A program made the translations under genes and the position numbers. DNA of 64,000 nt from NCBI RefSeq assembly GCF_001886715.1, contig NZ_CP018082.1, positions 3,348,001 to 3,412,000 of the forward strand. The letters are read 5' to 3'. Positions 8,880 through 17,311 of this stretch are shown in pieces. Source of the DNA: Nocardia mangyaensis (GTDB taxonomy: Bacteria > Actinomycetota > Actinomycetes > Mycobacteriales > Mycobacteriaceae). Position 1 is the first letter of the stretch, and each line of letters begins with the position of its first letter. The notes under the pieces are model-generated. The model was not told the origin of the DNA. It did no database searches and saw only the letters and a program-made list of their open reading frames with translations.

Positions 8880-10079
8880 TCAGGCCGTTCGCGAAGGGTG
8901 AAACGCCCGGGCGACGACGGCCGACTTCAGTCGCCAGAGGCCAGTGGTGTGCGTCGCGTCGAGTCCGGTCAGGTTCGCGATACGGCGTAGCCGGTAGACG
9001 ACCGTATTGGTGTGCAGATGGAGGTGTCGGGCGGTGCGCTGGCGGTTCAGGTCATTGGCGATGTGTACGCGCAATGTCTCCGACAACTCGGGATGGGCAT
9101 CCAGCGGCGCGAGCAGTTCACCGAGCTCGGCCAAGCCGGGGCCGGGCCGGGTGAGCTGGTATTCCAGCGCGAGATCTTCGAATCGGTAGAGCCGCGCGGT
9201 ATAGCCGAGCCGGACGACGATGTCGAGAAGTTCGTGTGCGCGCTGTACGGCGTCCGGGATCGCGCCGGTCCTGGCGGGTATCACGGCCGCGACGACATCG
9301 ACCCGGGCGGCGGTCGAGAGCGACTCGATCAGGGCATCGAGTTCGGCGTCGTCGGGGTCCTCACCGGGGATCAGGACGGTCCCGCCGTCGACCGACAGCA
9401 TCGCCAGTGCGGGGTCGCCATGGTGTGCGAGCGCCGCGCGGATTCTGTGTAGCCTGCGCCGTGCGCTCAGTGCCTCGTCGTCGGGAGGGCGATCATGGGT
9501 GCTCCGGGGGATCGCTATGCCGATCACCCGGTAGTTCTCGGCCACATGGACGCCGGACTCGCGGGCCATGGTCGTCGTGGCGCGCCCGGCGAGGAGGGCC
9601 GAGGTCACGGTGCGTATCGCCGTGTGGTGCTCGCCGACCACCAGGCGGTATTCGTCCAGGTACGCGCTGATCATGGTGGTGGACATGAGGTTCGATACCG
9701 CGAGCGCGGCGCGGAGTCCGTTGGTCAAGGTGTCGCGGTCGTAGGTGGTACCGGCGGCGTAGACCGCGTCCAGGCTCAGCCGCAGCGCTTCGTGGAAGGC
9801 GCGGACAATGGTGTCGATCGGCAGGCCCTCACGGGCCCAGCCCGCCGCGGCGGTGGAGAGCCAGTCCAGTTTGTCGGAGACATCGCAGCCGTCGACGATG
9901 CCGCGGCCGATCTCCGCGCACATCCTTGTCGCCGTCGTGATCTCACCCGAGATCGCGTCGCCCAACTGAGTGCGGCGCGCGGCCACATGGTCGAGGAAGT
10001 GGCTGACCACCTGCCCGGTCAAGTCTCCGACATCGGCCTGCGGACGCCGAGTCGGTGAGTAGTCCATGTCGATCGCCAT
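8880..10079 (-). CDS. PucR/CdaR-type transcriptional regulator
   Basis: A 399-residue regulator with the C-terminal PucR helix-turn-helix (NRQRTARHLHLHTNTVVYRLRRIANLTGL region) after a divergent N-terminal sensory part and a degenerate GGDEF-like middle. The start is chosen at ATG 10079, which has AAGGAG 9 bases upstream. It lies downstream of the acyl-CoA ligase on the same strand (92-base gap) and converges on the eight-gene operon, so it is a candidate regulator of the cluster. Confidence 0.8.
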   Translation of the reverse strand: MAIDMDYSPTRRPQADVGDLTGQVVSHFLDHVAARRTQLGDAISGEITTATRMCAEIGRGIVDGCDVSDKLDWLSTAAAGWAREGLPIDTIVRAFHEALRLSLDAVYAAGTTYDRDTLTNGLRAALAVSNLMSTTMISAYLDEYRLVVGEHHTAIRTVTSALLAGRATTTMARESGVHVAENYRVIGIAIPRSTHDRPPDDEALSARRRLHRIRAALAHHGDPALAMLSVDGGTVLIPGEDPDDAELDALIESLSTAARVDVVAAVIPARTGAIPDAVQRAHELLDIVVRLGYTARLYRFEDLALEYQLTRPGPGLAELGELLAPLDAHPELSETLRVHIANDLNRQRTARHLHLHTNTVVYRLRRIANLTGLDATHTTGLWRLKSAVVARAFHPSRTA

Positions 10080-10171
10080 CGTCGGCTTCTCCTTGGTCGC
10101 ATTCATCGCACCGCGTGGGGTCGCCGGTGAGCCGAGCCCGCGGACAGCCGCACCCGGTGGATCCAGGGCTG

Positions 10172-11893
10172 TCACGGCGTATCGACGGCTTCGAGACGGT
10201 GGCGCAGCACTTTTCCGGTGGCGTTGCGTGGTAGTTCGCTGACGAAACGCACGTCGCGGGGAACCTTGTGCCGGGCCAGTGTTTCCCTGACGTAGTCCTT
10301 GATCTCCTGCTCGGTGCACGAGGAATCAGGGGCGCGAACCACATACGCGCGCAGGCGTTGTCCGAAATCGCGGTCGGGTACACCGACGACCGCCGCCTCC
10401 AGAACGTCGGGACGGTCGACGAGCAGGTACTCGACCTCGAGTGGATAGATGTTCTCGCCGCCGGAGATGACCATGTCGTCGTCGCGGCCGTCGATGAACC
10501 ATCGGCCCTCGTCGTCGAAATGCCCGAGATCGCCCGTGGAATGCATGCCGTCGACGATCTCCTTGCCGGTCCCGTCGGTGTAGCCGGTGAAGCTGAGCCC
10601 GCTGGCGACGAACAGGGTCCCGACCACGCCCGGGGTGGTGATGCGGCGGCGGTTCTCGTCGTAGACCGCGACCCGGCAGCCCACCGGCGGTCGGCCGACG
10701 GTACCCGGCGCCTCGCGCAAGTCCTGGGGTGTCGCGACCGCCGCGACGGCCACCTCGGTGGAGGCGTAGAGGTTGTAGAGCACGTCGCCGAAGTGCTGTG
10801 CGGTGCGTCGGCTCAGGTCCGGCGAGAGCGCCGACCCCGCCGAGAAGATGACCGTGAGCGCGGTGGTGTCGTACTCGGCCAGCACCGCCGGGTCCAGGTC
10901 GACGATTCGCTGGAGCATGGTCGGTACCAGGACCAGCGCGCTCGCGCGATGCCGGGCCACGGCGGCCAGCGTGCGGCGAGGATCGAACCGGTCCGGCAGC
11001 ACCACCATCGTGTTGCCCAGCGCCCAGCCCAGGATCAGCTGGGACAGGCCGGTGCCGTGGAACAGCGGCGCCGCGAGCACGATCGTGCTCGCCTTCGGCA
11101 ACGGGATCCGGTCCAGGAATTGAGCCGACTGCAGCGGTGAGACCTTGCCGCGCGGAGCACCTTTCGGTGTGCCGGTGGTGCCGCTGGTGAGTACGACGAT
11201 GCCGCCGGGGTCTTCCGGGGCGAGCAGGGGAAGCGCCGAGCGCGACGCGGAGATGCCGTGGATCGTCGGTAGGCCGCGCTGGTTGGTTTCCCCGGCACGG
11301 GTGAGGATGATCGAGATCTCCGGTGGGAGTTCGTCGAACAGGTCGGCGAACTCCGCATCGACCAGGAGTACGCCGATCTGTTCGCGTTCCAGGACCGCGG
11401 TCAGCTGTGGACCGGCCGTGCCGGTGTTGAGCAGCACGATGCGCGCGCCGAGTTTGCCCGCGGCGACCAGCGACAGGACCAAGCCGCGGTGGTCGCGGCA
11501 CATCGCGCCGAGCACGGTGCCGGTGGTGACGCCCCGCGCGGCAAGGCCGTTGGCCAGCCGGTTGGACGCCTGATCGAGCTGTTCGAAGGTGATCGGTCCG
11601 CGGTCGTCGATGAGTGCGGTGGTCGAGCCCGCGGCGCGGGTCGCGTGCGCCAACGTCGTCACCACCGGGCCGAGGGTGGTGGCGTCACGCGCCGTGCGAA
11701 CCAGCTCGAGCGGGTGCCGGAGCTCGACCGCGCCGCGTCGGTACAGGACGAGGGCTGCGGAGAGCGCATCGGCGACGGCACGCACGACGGCGGTCGGCGC
11801 GGAGGGGGCGGACGGCACGGATACCTCCGAGAGCTGGGTGGTCATCAGGGCTGAGCGGTCGGAGCCGGGTGCCGACTCGTCATTGCGGAGCAT
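10172..11893 (-). CDS. Fatty acyl-CoA ligase (ANL superfamily)
   Basis: About 573 residues, normal for acyl-CoA or acyl-AMP ligases. The AMP-binding loop reads LTSGTTGTPKGAPR, followed by an adenine-site motif (YNLYASTEVA) and the STGDLGHFDDEGRWFIDGRDDDMV hinge. The C-terminal catalytic lysine is in PRNATGKVL. It would activate a carboxylic acid for CoA or for the ACP encoded at 1427. The start is uncertain: ATG 11893 or ATG 11845, neither with a clear ribosome site. Dyad copy C sits 19 bases upstream of 11893. Confidence 0.86.
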   Translation of the reverse strand: MLRNDESAPGSDRSALMTTQLSEVSVPSAPSAPTAVVRAVADALSAALVLYRRGAVELRHPLELVRTARDATTLGPVVTTLAHATRAAGSTTALIDDRGPITFEQLDQASNRLANGLAARGVTTGTVLGAMCRDHRGLVLSLVAAGKLGARIVLLNTGTAGPQLTAVLEREQIGVLLVDAEFADLFDELPPEISIILTRAGETNQRGLPTIHGISASRSALPLLAPEDPGGIVVLTSGTTGTPKGAPRGKVSPLQSAQFLDRIPLPKASTIVLAAPLFHGTGLSQLILGWALGNTMVVLPDRFDPRRTLAAVARHRASALVLVPTMLQRIVDLDPAVLAEYDTTALTVIFSAGSALSPDLSRRTAQHFGDVLYNLYASTEVAVAAVATPQDLREAPGTVGRPPVGCRVAVYDENRRRITTPGVVGTLFVASGLSFTGYTDGTGKEIVDGMHSTGDLGHFDDEGRWFIDGRDDDMVISGGENIYPLEVEYLLVDRPDVLEAAVVGVPDRDFGQRLRAYVVRAPDSSCTEQEIKDYVRETLARHKVPRDVRFVSELPRNATGKVLRHRLEAVDTP

Positions 11894-11911
11894 AGCAAGT
11901 CAGAGAATGAG

Positions 11912-11924
11912 TAGTAACTTATTG
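11912..11924. promoter_or_regulatory. Dyad operator copy C (TAGTAACTTATTG)
   Basis: Copy of the shared dyad just upstream of the acyl-CoA ligase, with left context GAATGAG like copies A and B. The position is suitable for repression of the minus-strand ligase-PucR transcript. Confidence 0.5.
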
Positions 11925-11986
11925 GCAAGAAGTCGCAGGTTGTAGGTCCGAGCATCGCCAGGTTCTGCTACCTAGGAGAAAATGCA

Positions 11987-11999
11987 CAGTAACTTACTG
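11987..11999. promoter_or_regulatory. Dyad operator copy D, perfect (CAGTAACTTACTG)
   Basis: The best copy: CAGTAA and TTACTG are exact inverted repeats around one central base. It lies 75 bases from copy C (start to start), in the same divergent region. Confidence 0.55.
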
Positions 12000-12297
12000 G
12001 GTGCAGGTTCGTGATTCCGCGCCCAGCTGGGCCTGGACTGGAGTCCGTGCCGGCAGGAGATTCTCGAGCGGCTGTGCGCGGCGGGCCGCCGGGTCCTCGT
12101 GGTGACGCGCGAGTCTGTGCGGAGCAGCCCTTTCGGCTACTGGCCTCGCCGGTATCCGCAGGTGCCGGGTCAGGGTGGGAATCTCATGGAGGCGACGGGT
12201 GCCCGGTCGCCGGCGTGGCCGCTCGTTCAGTGGAGAACGATCGCCAACTTATATTCGTTCCGTATCGATGAATCCGCGTGTCAGAAGTGAGAATCAT

Positions 12298-12310
12298 CAG
12301 TAACATAGTT
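12298..12310. promoter_or_regulatory. Dyad operator copy E (CAGTAACATAGTT)
   Basis: Weaker copy with the left half-site intact (CAGTAAC) and the right half degraded. It is 80 bases before the DUF2236 gene start, with left context GAATCAT. Confidence 0.4.
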
Positions 12311-12390
12311 GGAGGCTGCCGAAACTGCCCCTCGGCGTCGATCCGCGTTGGTGACAGCCGAGGCGCGGGCACCTCTGGGAAAGGATGACG

Positions 12391-13389
12391 ATGACCACGG
12401 CAACGAAGCCCGGCGAACCCGAGTACGGAGATCCGAACAGCGACGGATACGTCGAGGAGGGGCCTGCGGCACAGTGGCGATCCGCGCAGCGCCCGTTCCC
12501 GGCGCAGGAGCAAGCCGTCGAGGAACTGACCCTCGAGCAGGTGCGCATTCACATCCCCGACACGTACCGCTCCCCGCGTAAGAAGCCGGCGCAACTGGCC
12601 GACTCGCTGGACTTCTGGATGTTCGCCGGCGCGGCGGCGAACGTGGCGATGCAGTTCGCGCACCAGGGTGTCGCGGCCGGTGTGATGGAAAGCCAGGTCG
12701 AATCCGGCGCGCTGATGGTGCATCCGTGGAAGCGGTTGCGCACGACGTCGGCCTACCTCGCGACAGCGGTGCTGGGTACCGACGAGGACAAGAAGGCCAT
12801 GCGCGAGGCGGTCAACGTCGCGCACCGTCAGGTCAAGTCGCGGCCGGGATCGAAGGTCAAGTACAACGCCTTCGACCGCAACCTGCAGATGTATGTGGCC
12901 GCTGCCATCTACATCGGCTTCGAGGACACGAACCAAATGCTGCACGGCAAGATGACCGCCGAGGAGCTGGAGGCCTTCTACCAGGGCGCTGACACTTTCG
13001 GCACCACCTTGCAGGTGCACCCCGACATGTGGCCCAAGACCCGCGCCGATTTCGACGCCTACTGGCTCGAGGCCTGCAAGGGCGTGGTGTGCGACGACGA
13101 ATTCCGTGCCTATATCGACGACCTGGTGCACCTTCGGATGATCCACTGGTCGCTGCGGATCGTCGCGGGCGGGCTCCTGCAGTTCTTGACCGCGGGCTTT
13201 CTGCCGCCGCACTTCCGCGAGCAGATGGCGATCGAGTGGAGCGAGTCGGACCAGCGCCGGTTCGAGCACCTCTTCCTGTTCGTCGGTTTCGTCAACCGAT
13301 TCATCCCGAAGTTCATCCGGTTCGCCGGTACCCACTCGATGATGCGTGATGTGCGCCGCCGCATCCGCAAGCAGAAGGCGCTGATCTGA
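12391..13389 (+). CDS. DUF2236 (MpaB/rubber-oxygenase-like) family protein
   Basis: A 332-residue protein with the hallmarks of the MpaB/Lcp family: an early helix DFWMFAGAAANVAMQFAHQGVAAGV, HPWKRLRTTSAYL, an NAFDRNLQMYVAAAIYIGFEDTNQM segment and a late LVHLRMIHWSLRIV helix. Conserved His residues in these helices are expected to bind a b-type heme. The start is ATG 12391 because AAAGGA lies 5 bases upstream; ATG 12385 overlaps that site. Dyad copy E is upstream, tying it to the ligase and the 228-8875 operon. It could oxidise or cleave an isoprenoid or acyl chain. The substrate is unknown. Confidence 0.8.
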   Translation: MTTATKPGEPEYGDPNSDGYVEEGPAAQWRSAQRPFPAQEQAVEELTLEQVRIHIPDTYRSPRKKPAQLADSLDFWMFAGAAANVAMQFAHQGVAAGVMESQVESGALMVHPWKRLRTTSAYLATAVLGTDEDKKAMREAVNVAHRQVKSRPGSKVKYNAFDRNLQMYVAAAIYIGFEDTNQMLHGKMTAEELEAFYQGADTFGTTLQVHPDMWPKTRADFDAYWLEACKGVVCDDEFRAYIDDLVHLRMIHWSLRIVAGGLLQFLTAGFLPPHFREQMAIEWSESDQRRFEHLFLFVGFVNRFIPKFIRFAGTHSMMRDVRRRIRKQKALI

Positions 13390-13430
13390 GAACGGCGATT
13401 GGCCGGCGCCTCGCGGGGTAGGCGCCGACC

Positions 13431-13547
13431 ATGGAGATACTCGCTATCGCAGCTCTGATCGTCCTGGTCATCGGCGTCATCGCGTACCGGCGGTCGACGA
13501 CTCGACCGCCGGATGAACCCGAATCGACAGGCAACGACCCGCGGTGA
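13431..13547 (+). CDS. Small single-helix membrane protein, 38 residues
   Basis: A short frame that looks real. An N-terminal hydrophobic helix (MEILAIAALIVLVIGVIAY) is followed by RRS and an acidic/proline-rich tail (TTRPPDEPESTGNDPR), so the tail should be cytoplasmic by the positive-inside rule. The ribosome site is weak (GGGGTAGG). It sits between two membrane-associated or oxygenase genes, 8 bases from the end of the convergent gene. The function is unknown. Confidence 0.45.
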   Translation: MEILAIAALIVLVIGVIAYRRSTTRPPDEPESTGNDPR

Positions 13548-13554
13548 GCCGAGG

Positions 13555-14694
13555 CTAGGCCGTCGGCGCCTTCGCCGGCGTCGGCGCGTGCGCCGGTTGC
13601 GGCACCGTGACCGTGGCGACCACCGAGACAATGGCGACGACGAAACAGGCCAGGGTGTACCAGAGGTTTCCGATCGGGTCGCCGTTGCTGGTCACGCCGT
13701 CGACCGCGGTGAAGTAGTCCGGGAGCGCGGTGAGCCAGAGGAAAGCGAACACGACCAGGTAGATCGAGGCGAAGATCTTGACGAAGCGGTCGACGTAGCC
13801 CGGGTCGTCCGCGGTTCCCTGGCGTAGTTGCCGCCACTGACGTGTCATGACCACCGTCGCGACCACCGCCATCACCGCCAGTTCGAGCAGATAGACCACC
13901 CCGCGGACCGTGTCACCGCTCATCCCGATCACCGTGGCGGGCAGCGGGAGCAGGAAGGTGCCGACCGAGGCCAGCAGGCCGATGACCACGGTGCGCCAGG
14001 TCAGTGCGAGCCCGGAGAAGCTCTGGCCCGCGTCCACGTGACGGCCGACGAAGTACTGCACGCAGAACGCCAACGACATCGGCCACAGGGCCGCGAAGAC
14101 CACCACGCTGCCGACCGGGACCGAGTCGAACATCGGCTGGTTGATCGGATTGTCCAGCGACCACTCCCACCAGCGCAGCTGCGGGCCGAGGTGATCGAAG
14201 ATCTCGTAGAACGCGTGATGCACGAATCCCACACAGATGGCGCCGACCAGCACGCCGTAGCGGCGGAAGATGCCGAGCATCCGGACGATGCCGAACGCGA
14301 GTGTGGCCATCAGCGGATAGATCGCGATGATGTAGAGGGGGAGACGTCCCCAGAGGAAGTCCACGGTGAACACGTTGTGCGCGAACATCGTGTCGACATG
14401 TTCCTCGATGCCGAACGCGGCCGGGAAGTACAGCGGCGGCTCGATGATGAACAGGTAGGCGCAGGCGCCGAACCACAACACCAGATTGGTGGGGTCGCCG
14501 TGGCGGCGCAGGCGCACGATCGCGTAGATCAATGCCAGCACGGCGCCGACGGTGATGGTCAGTTCGAGAACCGGCAGCGTCCAGTTCTCCAGGTCGGTCG
14601 GACTACGGAACTCGACCAGTCCGCCCGCTTCCGCGCAGGAGAAGCCGAGACGTTCGGCGAGATCGGCAAAGGTGGGTGAGCAAAGCTCGGCCAT
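13555..14694 (-). CDS. Polytopic membrane protein of unknown function
   Basis: A 379-residue integral membrane protein with about nine hydrophobic segments (for example LELTITVGAVLALIYAIV, LPLYIIAIYPLMATLAFGIV and ASIYLVVFAFLWLTALPDYF) and a Pro/Ala-rich C-terminal tail. Histidines and acidic residues in or near helices (EEHVDTMFAHN, FVHHAFYEIFDHLGP) could bind metal or a pigment. It is not a recognised transporter. It follows the predicted diiron hydrolase by 12 bases on the same strand, so the two are probably co-transcribed. Confidence 0.7.
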   Translation of the reverse strand: MAELCSPTFADLAERLGFSCAEAGGLVEFRSPTDLENWTLPVLELTITVGAVLALIYAIVRLRRHGDPTNLVLWFGACAYLFIIEPPLYFPAAFGIEEHVDTMFAHNVFTVDFLWGRLPLYIIAIYPLMATLAFGIVRMLGIFRRYGVLVGAICVGFVHHAFYEIFDHLGPQLRWWEWSLDNPINQPMFDSVPVGSVVVFAALWPMSLAFCVQYFVGRHVDAGQSFSGLALTWRTVVIGLLASVGTFLLPLPATVIGMSGDTVRGVVYLLELAVMAVVATVVMTRQWRQLRQGTADDPGYVDRFVKIFASIYLVVFAFLWLTALPDYFTAVDGVTSNGDPIGNLWYTLACFVVAIVSVVATVTVPQPAHAPTPAKAPTA

Positions 14695-14706
14695 CGGGCG
14701 TTCCTT

Positions 14707-15639
14707 CTACGAGCTGGCGGCGGAATCGGCGGTGTACCAACGGGTGACGTCGTAGCCTTCGTCGTAGCGCCGGAACCATTCGTTGGCGAGTTCGGGCAGG
14801 TTCTCGTGCGCGGGATTGTGGTGCGGCATCTGACTGCGCACGATGCCGACCAGGGCGACGAGCTGTTCACGCAGCGCGAGGTCGTCGAAGGCGCGCGGTG
14901 AGGTCCCGTTCTCGATCGGGGCGCCGAGGAATGGCAGCAGTCGACGCAGCTTCTGCTGATTGCGGTAGCTGGCGAACATCGACATCGCGTCGACCTGGCG
15001 ATCTTCCAGCGGTACATGCTCGTTGAAGCCCGCGCACGCCACCCGGATCACCTGCATGACGTGCCGGAAGATCGAGGGCGCCACCCGCATCCGGTACAGC
15101 TCGCTGCCGACCACGGAATTGAAGAGGATCAGTGCCGAACTGCGGTGCTCGACCTCCTCGACGAAATGCCAGATGAACAGCGAGGCCACCCGGTCGTCAC
15201 CGGGGGCGAACAGGCTCGCGTCGTTGTCGAGCATCAGCTTGAACACCGGGGTGAAGGTGGCCTCGAGATCGGCGGTGTAGGCGAGGCGGTACTTCACCGG
15301 GGTGGTCGCGGTGAGCTTGTCGAACTCGGCGATCACCGCGTCCAGGGTCTGCTGCAGGCCGGGGTAGCGCCGGATCAGCGCCTTGACGTGCTGGCGGTGC
15401 GCGGTCGAGTGCTGGCCCTCCTGGCGCATGAAGGCGTCGGCCTCCTCGGCGACCTCGGGGTCGGTGAACTGGGGTTTCGCCTGCGTGATCAGCTGCACGA
15501 TCATCTTCTCGAAGCCGATCGCCAGGAACGAGACGGCGTTGGCCATCGAGGAGAAGGCCGGGTTCTGCGGGTTCCACAGAAACGGCACGTCGTAGTCGGA
15601 GAACGCGAAGTCCATTTTGCGGACGTGAAGATCGGTCAC
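14707..15639 (-). CDS. Predicted metal-dependent hydrolase, ferritin-like diiron type (PF10118-like)
   Basis: A 310-residue helical protein with two carboxylate-histidine motifs expected for a dinuclear metal site: EADAFMRQEGQHSTAH and WHFVEEVEHRSSAL (ExxH types). GTG 15639 is chosen because GAGGT lies upstream; the frame extends to 15720 but would then run through the TetR operator. Relatives are annotated as metal-dependent hydrolases, although the motifs resemble diiron oxygenases. The downstream membrane protein and the divergent TetR gene form a unit with it. Confidence 0.78.
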   Translation of the reverse strand: MTDLHVRKMDFAFSDYDVPFLWNPQNPAFSSMANAVSFLAIGFEKMIVQLITQAKPQFTDPEVAEEADAFMRQEGQHSTAHRQHVKALIRRYPGLQQTLDAVIAEFDKLTATTPVKYRLAYTADLEATFTPVFKLMLDNDASLFAPGDDRVASLFIWHFVEEVEHRSSALILFNSVVGSELYRMRVAPSIFRHVMQVIRVACAGFNEHVPLEDRQVDAMSMFASYRNQQKLRRLLPFLGAPIENGTSPRAFDDLALREQLVALVGIVRSQMPHHNPAHENLPELANEWFRRYDEGYDVTRWYTADSAASS

Positions 15640-15703
15640 GGTCGAGTACCTCGTTGTTCGGGCATGCGCCGGTGTCGGGCCTGCCACTCGGGTGGTTGAA
15701 GCA

Positions 15704-15733
15704 ATCATACGAATGGACATCTCTCTGTATGAT
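15704..15733. promoter_or_regulatory. Inverted repeat operator for the divergent TetR/diiron gene pair
   Basis: Perfect 7-bp arms ATCATAC and GTATGAT separated by 16 bases, lying between the diiron gene start (15639) and the TetR gene start (15783). This is the usual position for a TetR autoregulatory operator. Binding is inferred. Confidence 0.6.
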
Positions 15734-15782
15734 CACTTTCGGGGAATTCGCTGTGACCTGGGCTTGTGCTAGCGTCCACCCG

Positions 15783-16397
15783 GTGGCGCGAAGACGTGGC
15801 TGGGGTGGGAGTCCACCGGCGGATGATGCGGAGGCATCGCGCCGAATCATCGCCGCCGCAGTCGAACTCATCGGCCGGACCGGCGCGGAGATCAGCATCG
15901 CCGACGTCGCCGAATCACTCGGCGTGATCCGCCAGACCGTCTACCGGTATTTTCCGAGCGCGGACGCGCTGATGACCGCGGCTGCCATCGCCTCGGTCGA
16001 CGGCTTCCTCGACCGCCTGACCGCGCATGTCACCGGCCTGCGTGATCCGGCCACCGCCATGATCGAAGCCATCGTCTACACCCTCGCCGAGGTCCGCCGC
16101 ACCCCGCACCTGGGCATCTTGCTGTCGAGTTCCTACTCCAACGCCCACCCCGACAGTCTCACCTCCGACGAGGCCCAAGCTTTCGGCATGACGATGATCC
16201 GTCGCTTCGACGTCGACTGGGCGGACCACGGCTACGACGAACCCGCCCTGCGCGAACTCGTCGAATACGCGCTGCGCACCATGCAGTCGTTCTTCCTCTC
16301 GCCCGGCAACCCCCAGCGCGACGACGAGGAACTGCGTGGCTATCTGCGCCGCTGGATGGGCACGGCGATCAGCGCCCAGTCCACCTCACCCCGGTGA
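15783..16397 (+). CDS. TetR family transcriptional regulator
   Basis: A 204-residue TetR regulator: the N-terminal helix-turn-helix reads AAAVELIGRTGAEISIADVAESLGVIRQTVYRYFPS, followed by a ligand-binding helical domain. The start is GTG 15783 (VARRRGWGG). The frame extends upstream, but that stretch covers the promoter and operator. TGCTAGCGT just upstream could be a -10 for a leaderless transcript. It probably represses the divergent diiron and membrane protein genes. Its last 29 bases overlap the end of the convergent reductase gene. Confidence 0.83.
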   Translation: MARRRGWGGSPPADDAEASRRIIAAAVELIGRTGAEISIADVAESLGVIRQTVYRYFPSADALMTAAAIASVDGFLDRLTAHVTGLRDPATAMIEAIVYTLAEVRRTPHLGILLSSSYSNAHPDSLTSDEAQAFGMTMIRRFDVDWADHGYDEPALRELVEYALRTMQSFFLSPGNPQRDDEELRGYLRRWMGTAISAQSTSPR

Positions 16398-17205
16398 GAT
16401 CGTCGAGCGCGGAGTCCACATCGGGTCCGGTGAGCGGGTGCCGGACGCTGCGCAGCACCAGTCGTCGCGGCCGCGGGCAGTCCTCGACCCTTGTGCTCGC
16501 GTCCGTCGGGATGATCTGCGCGGGGGCGCCGAGCCGATCGCGCACGCGAGTCGTCAACTCGAAGCGGCTCAGCGTCTGGGCGCCACCGACGTGTGCCACG
16601 CCCGAGAGATCGAAGAGCTGCTCGAGCATCACGGCCAGACTGGGTAGATACAGCGGATTGCACACGATATCGGTGCGCGCTTCGATCTCGGGCGCGGCGA
16701 ACCGAGCGAGAAACTTGTCCGAACCCGGGCTGCGCCCGTAGACGAGCGGAAGCCGCACGACCAGATGCCGATCGTGCGCCAGCACCAAGTCCTCCGCCGC
16801 GGCCTTGGTCCGCCCATAGACATTGATCGGTGCCCGCGTGGCGGTCTCGTCGTAGAACTCACGAGTCCCGTCGAACACATTGTCGGTCGACAAATACACG
16901 AGCTTGGCCCCGGTCTCCTCGACCGCGTCGAGCAATGCCGCCATCGGCTCCACATTCGCCGCGTAGGCGAGTTCCGGATCCCGCTGTGCCGCAGCCAGGT
17001 CCACAACACCGGCAGTATGAATCACCACATCGAATCTCTGCCGCACCAGCCCCCGAACCGCTGCTCCATCTCCGAGATCCACCCGCACACGCCCGCTCCG
17101 ACTCGCCCCCACCACCTCGTGCCGCGCACCGAGCCGCGCCTGCAACGCACTCCCGACGAACCCAGAAGCACCGAGAATCAGAAGCCGGAAGCAGTGGGTC
17201 CGCAT
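16369..17205 (-). CDS. RmlD-like NAD-dependent reductase/epimerase (short-chain extended)
   Basis: A 278-residue extended SDR. The Rossmann motif is GASGFVGSALQARLG, with IHTAGVVDLAAAQRDPE, LSTDNVFDG and the catalytic YGRTK (Tyr-x-x-x-Lys) in the dTDP-4-dehydrorhamnose reductase pattern. ATG 17205 removes a basic leader present in the longer frame (17235). No other deoxysugar genes are close, so the substrate is open. Convergent with the TetR gene, overlapping by 29 bases. Confidence 0.78.
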   Translation of the reverse strand: MRTHCFRLLILGASGFVGSALQARLGARHEVVGASRSGRVRVDLGDGAAVRGLVRQRFDVVIHTAGVVDLAAAQRDPELAYAANVEPMAALLDAVEETGAKLVYLSTDNVFDGTREFYDETATRAPINVYGRTKAAAEDLVLAHDRHLVVRLPLVYGRSPGSDKFLARFAAPEIEARTDIVCNPLYLPSLAVMLEQLFDLSGVAHVGGAQTLSRFELTTRVRDRLGAPAQIIPTDASTRVEDCPRPRRLVLRSVRHPLTGPDVDSALDDLTGVRWTGR

Positions 17206-17311
17206 CCGGTGATCGTAGCCAGACCGCACGGACATCCCGGCCCCTTGCCCAGGTCCGGACGGACTTCGCGACCGAGCACAGTGGATCCGGGGACGAAGTT
17301 CTGCGTCACGG

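Larger units (their letters stand above)
11894..12390. other. Regulatory intergenic region between divergent ligase and oxygenase genes
   Basis: About 500 bases without a supportable gene. It holds three copies of the shared dyad (11912, 11987, 12298). Short frames at 12011 and 12099 show no recognisable protein features. The presence of three operators and divergent genes suggests two promoters, probably one near each outer dyad. Confidence 0.5.

Noticed and set aside
15704..15733. CRISPR or mobile-element repeat suspected from the inverted repeat
   Set aside because: Only one copy, placed exactly between divergent regulator and target genes, so an operator is the simpler reading.
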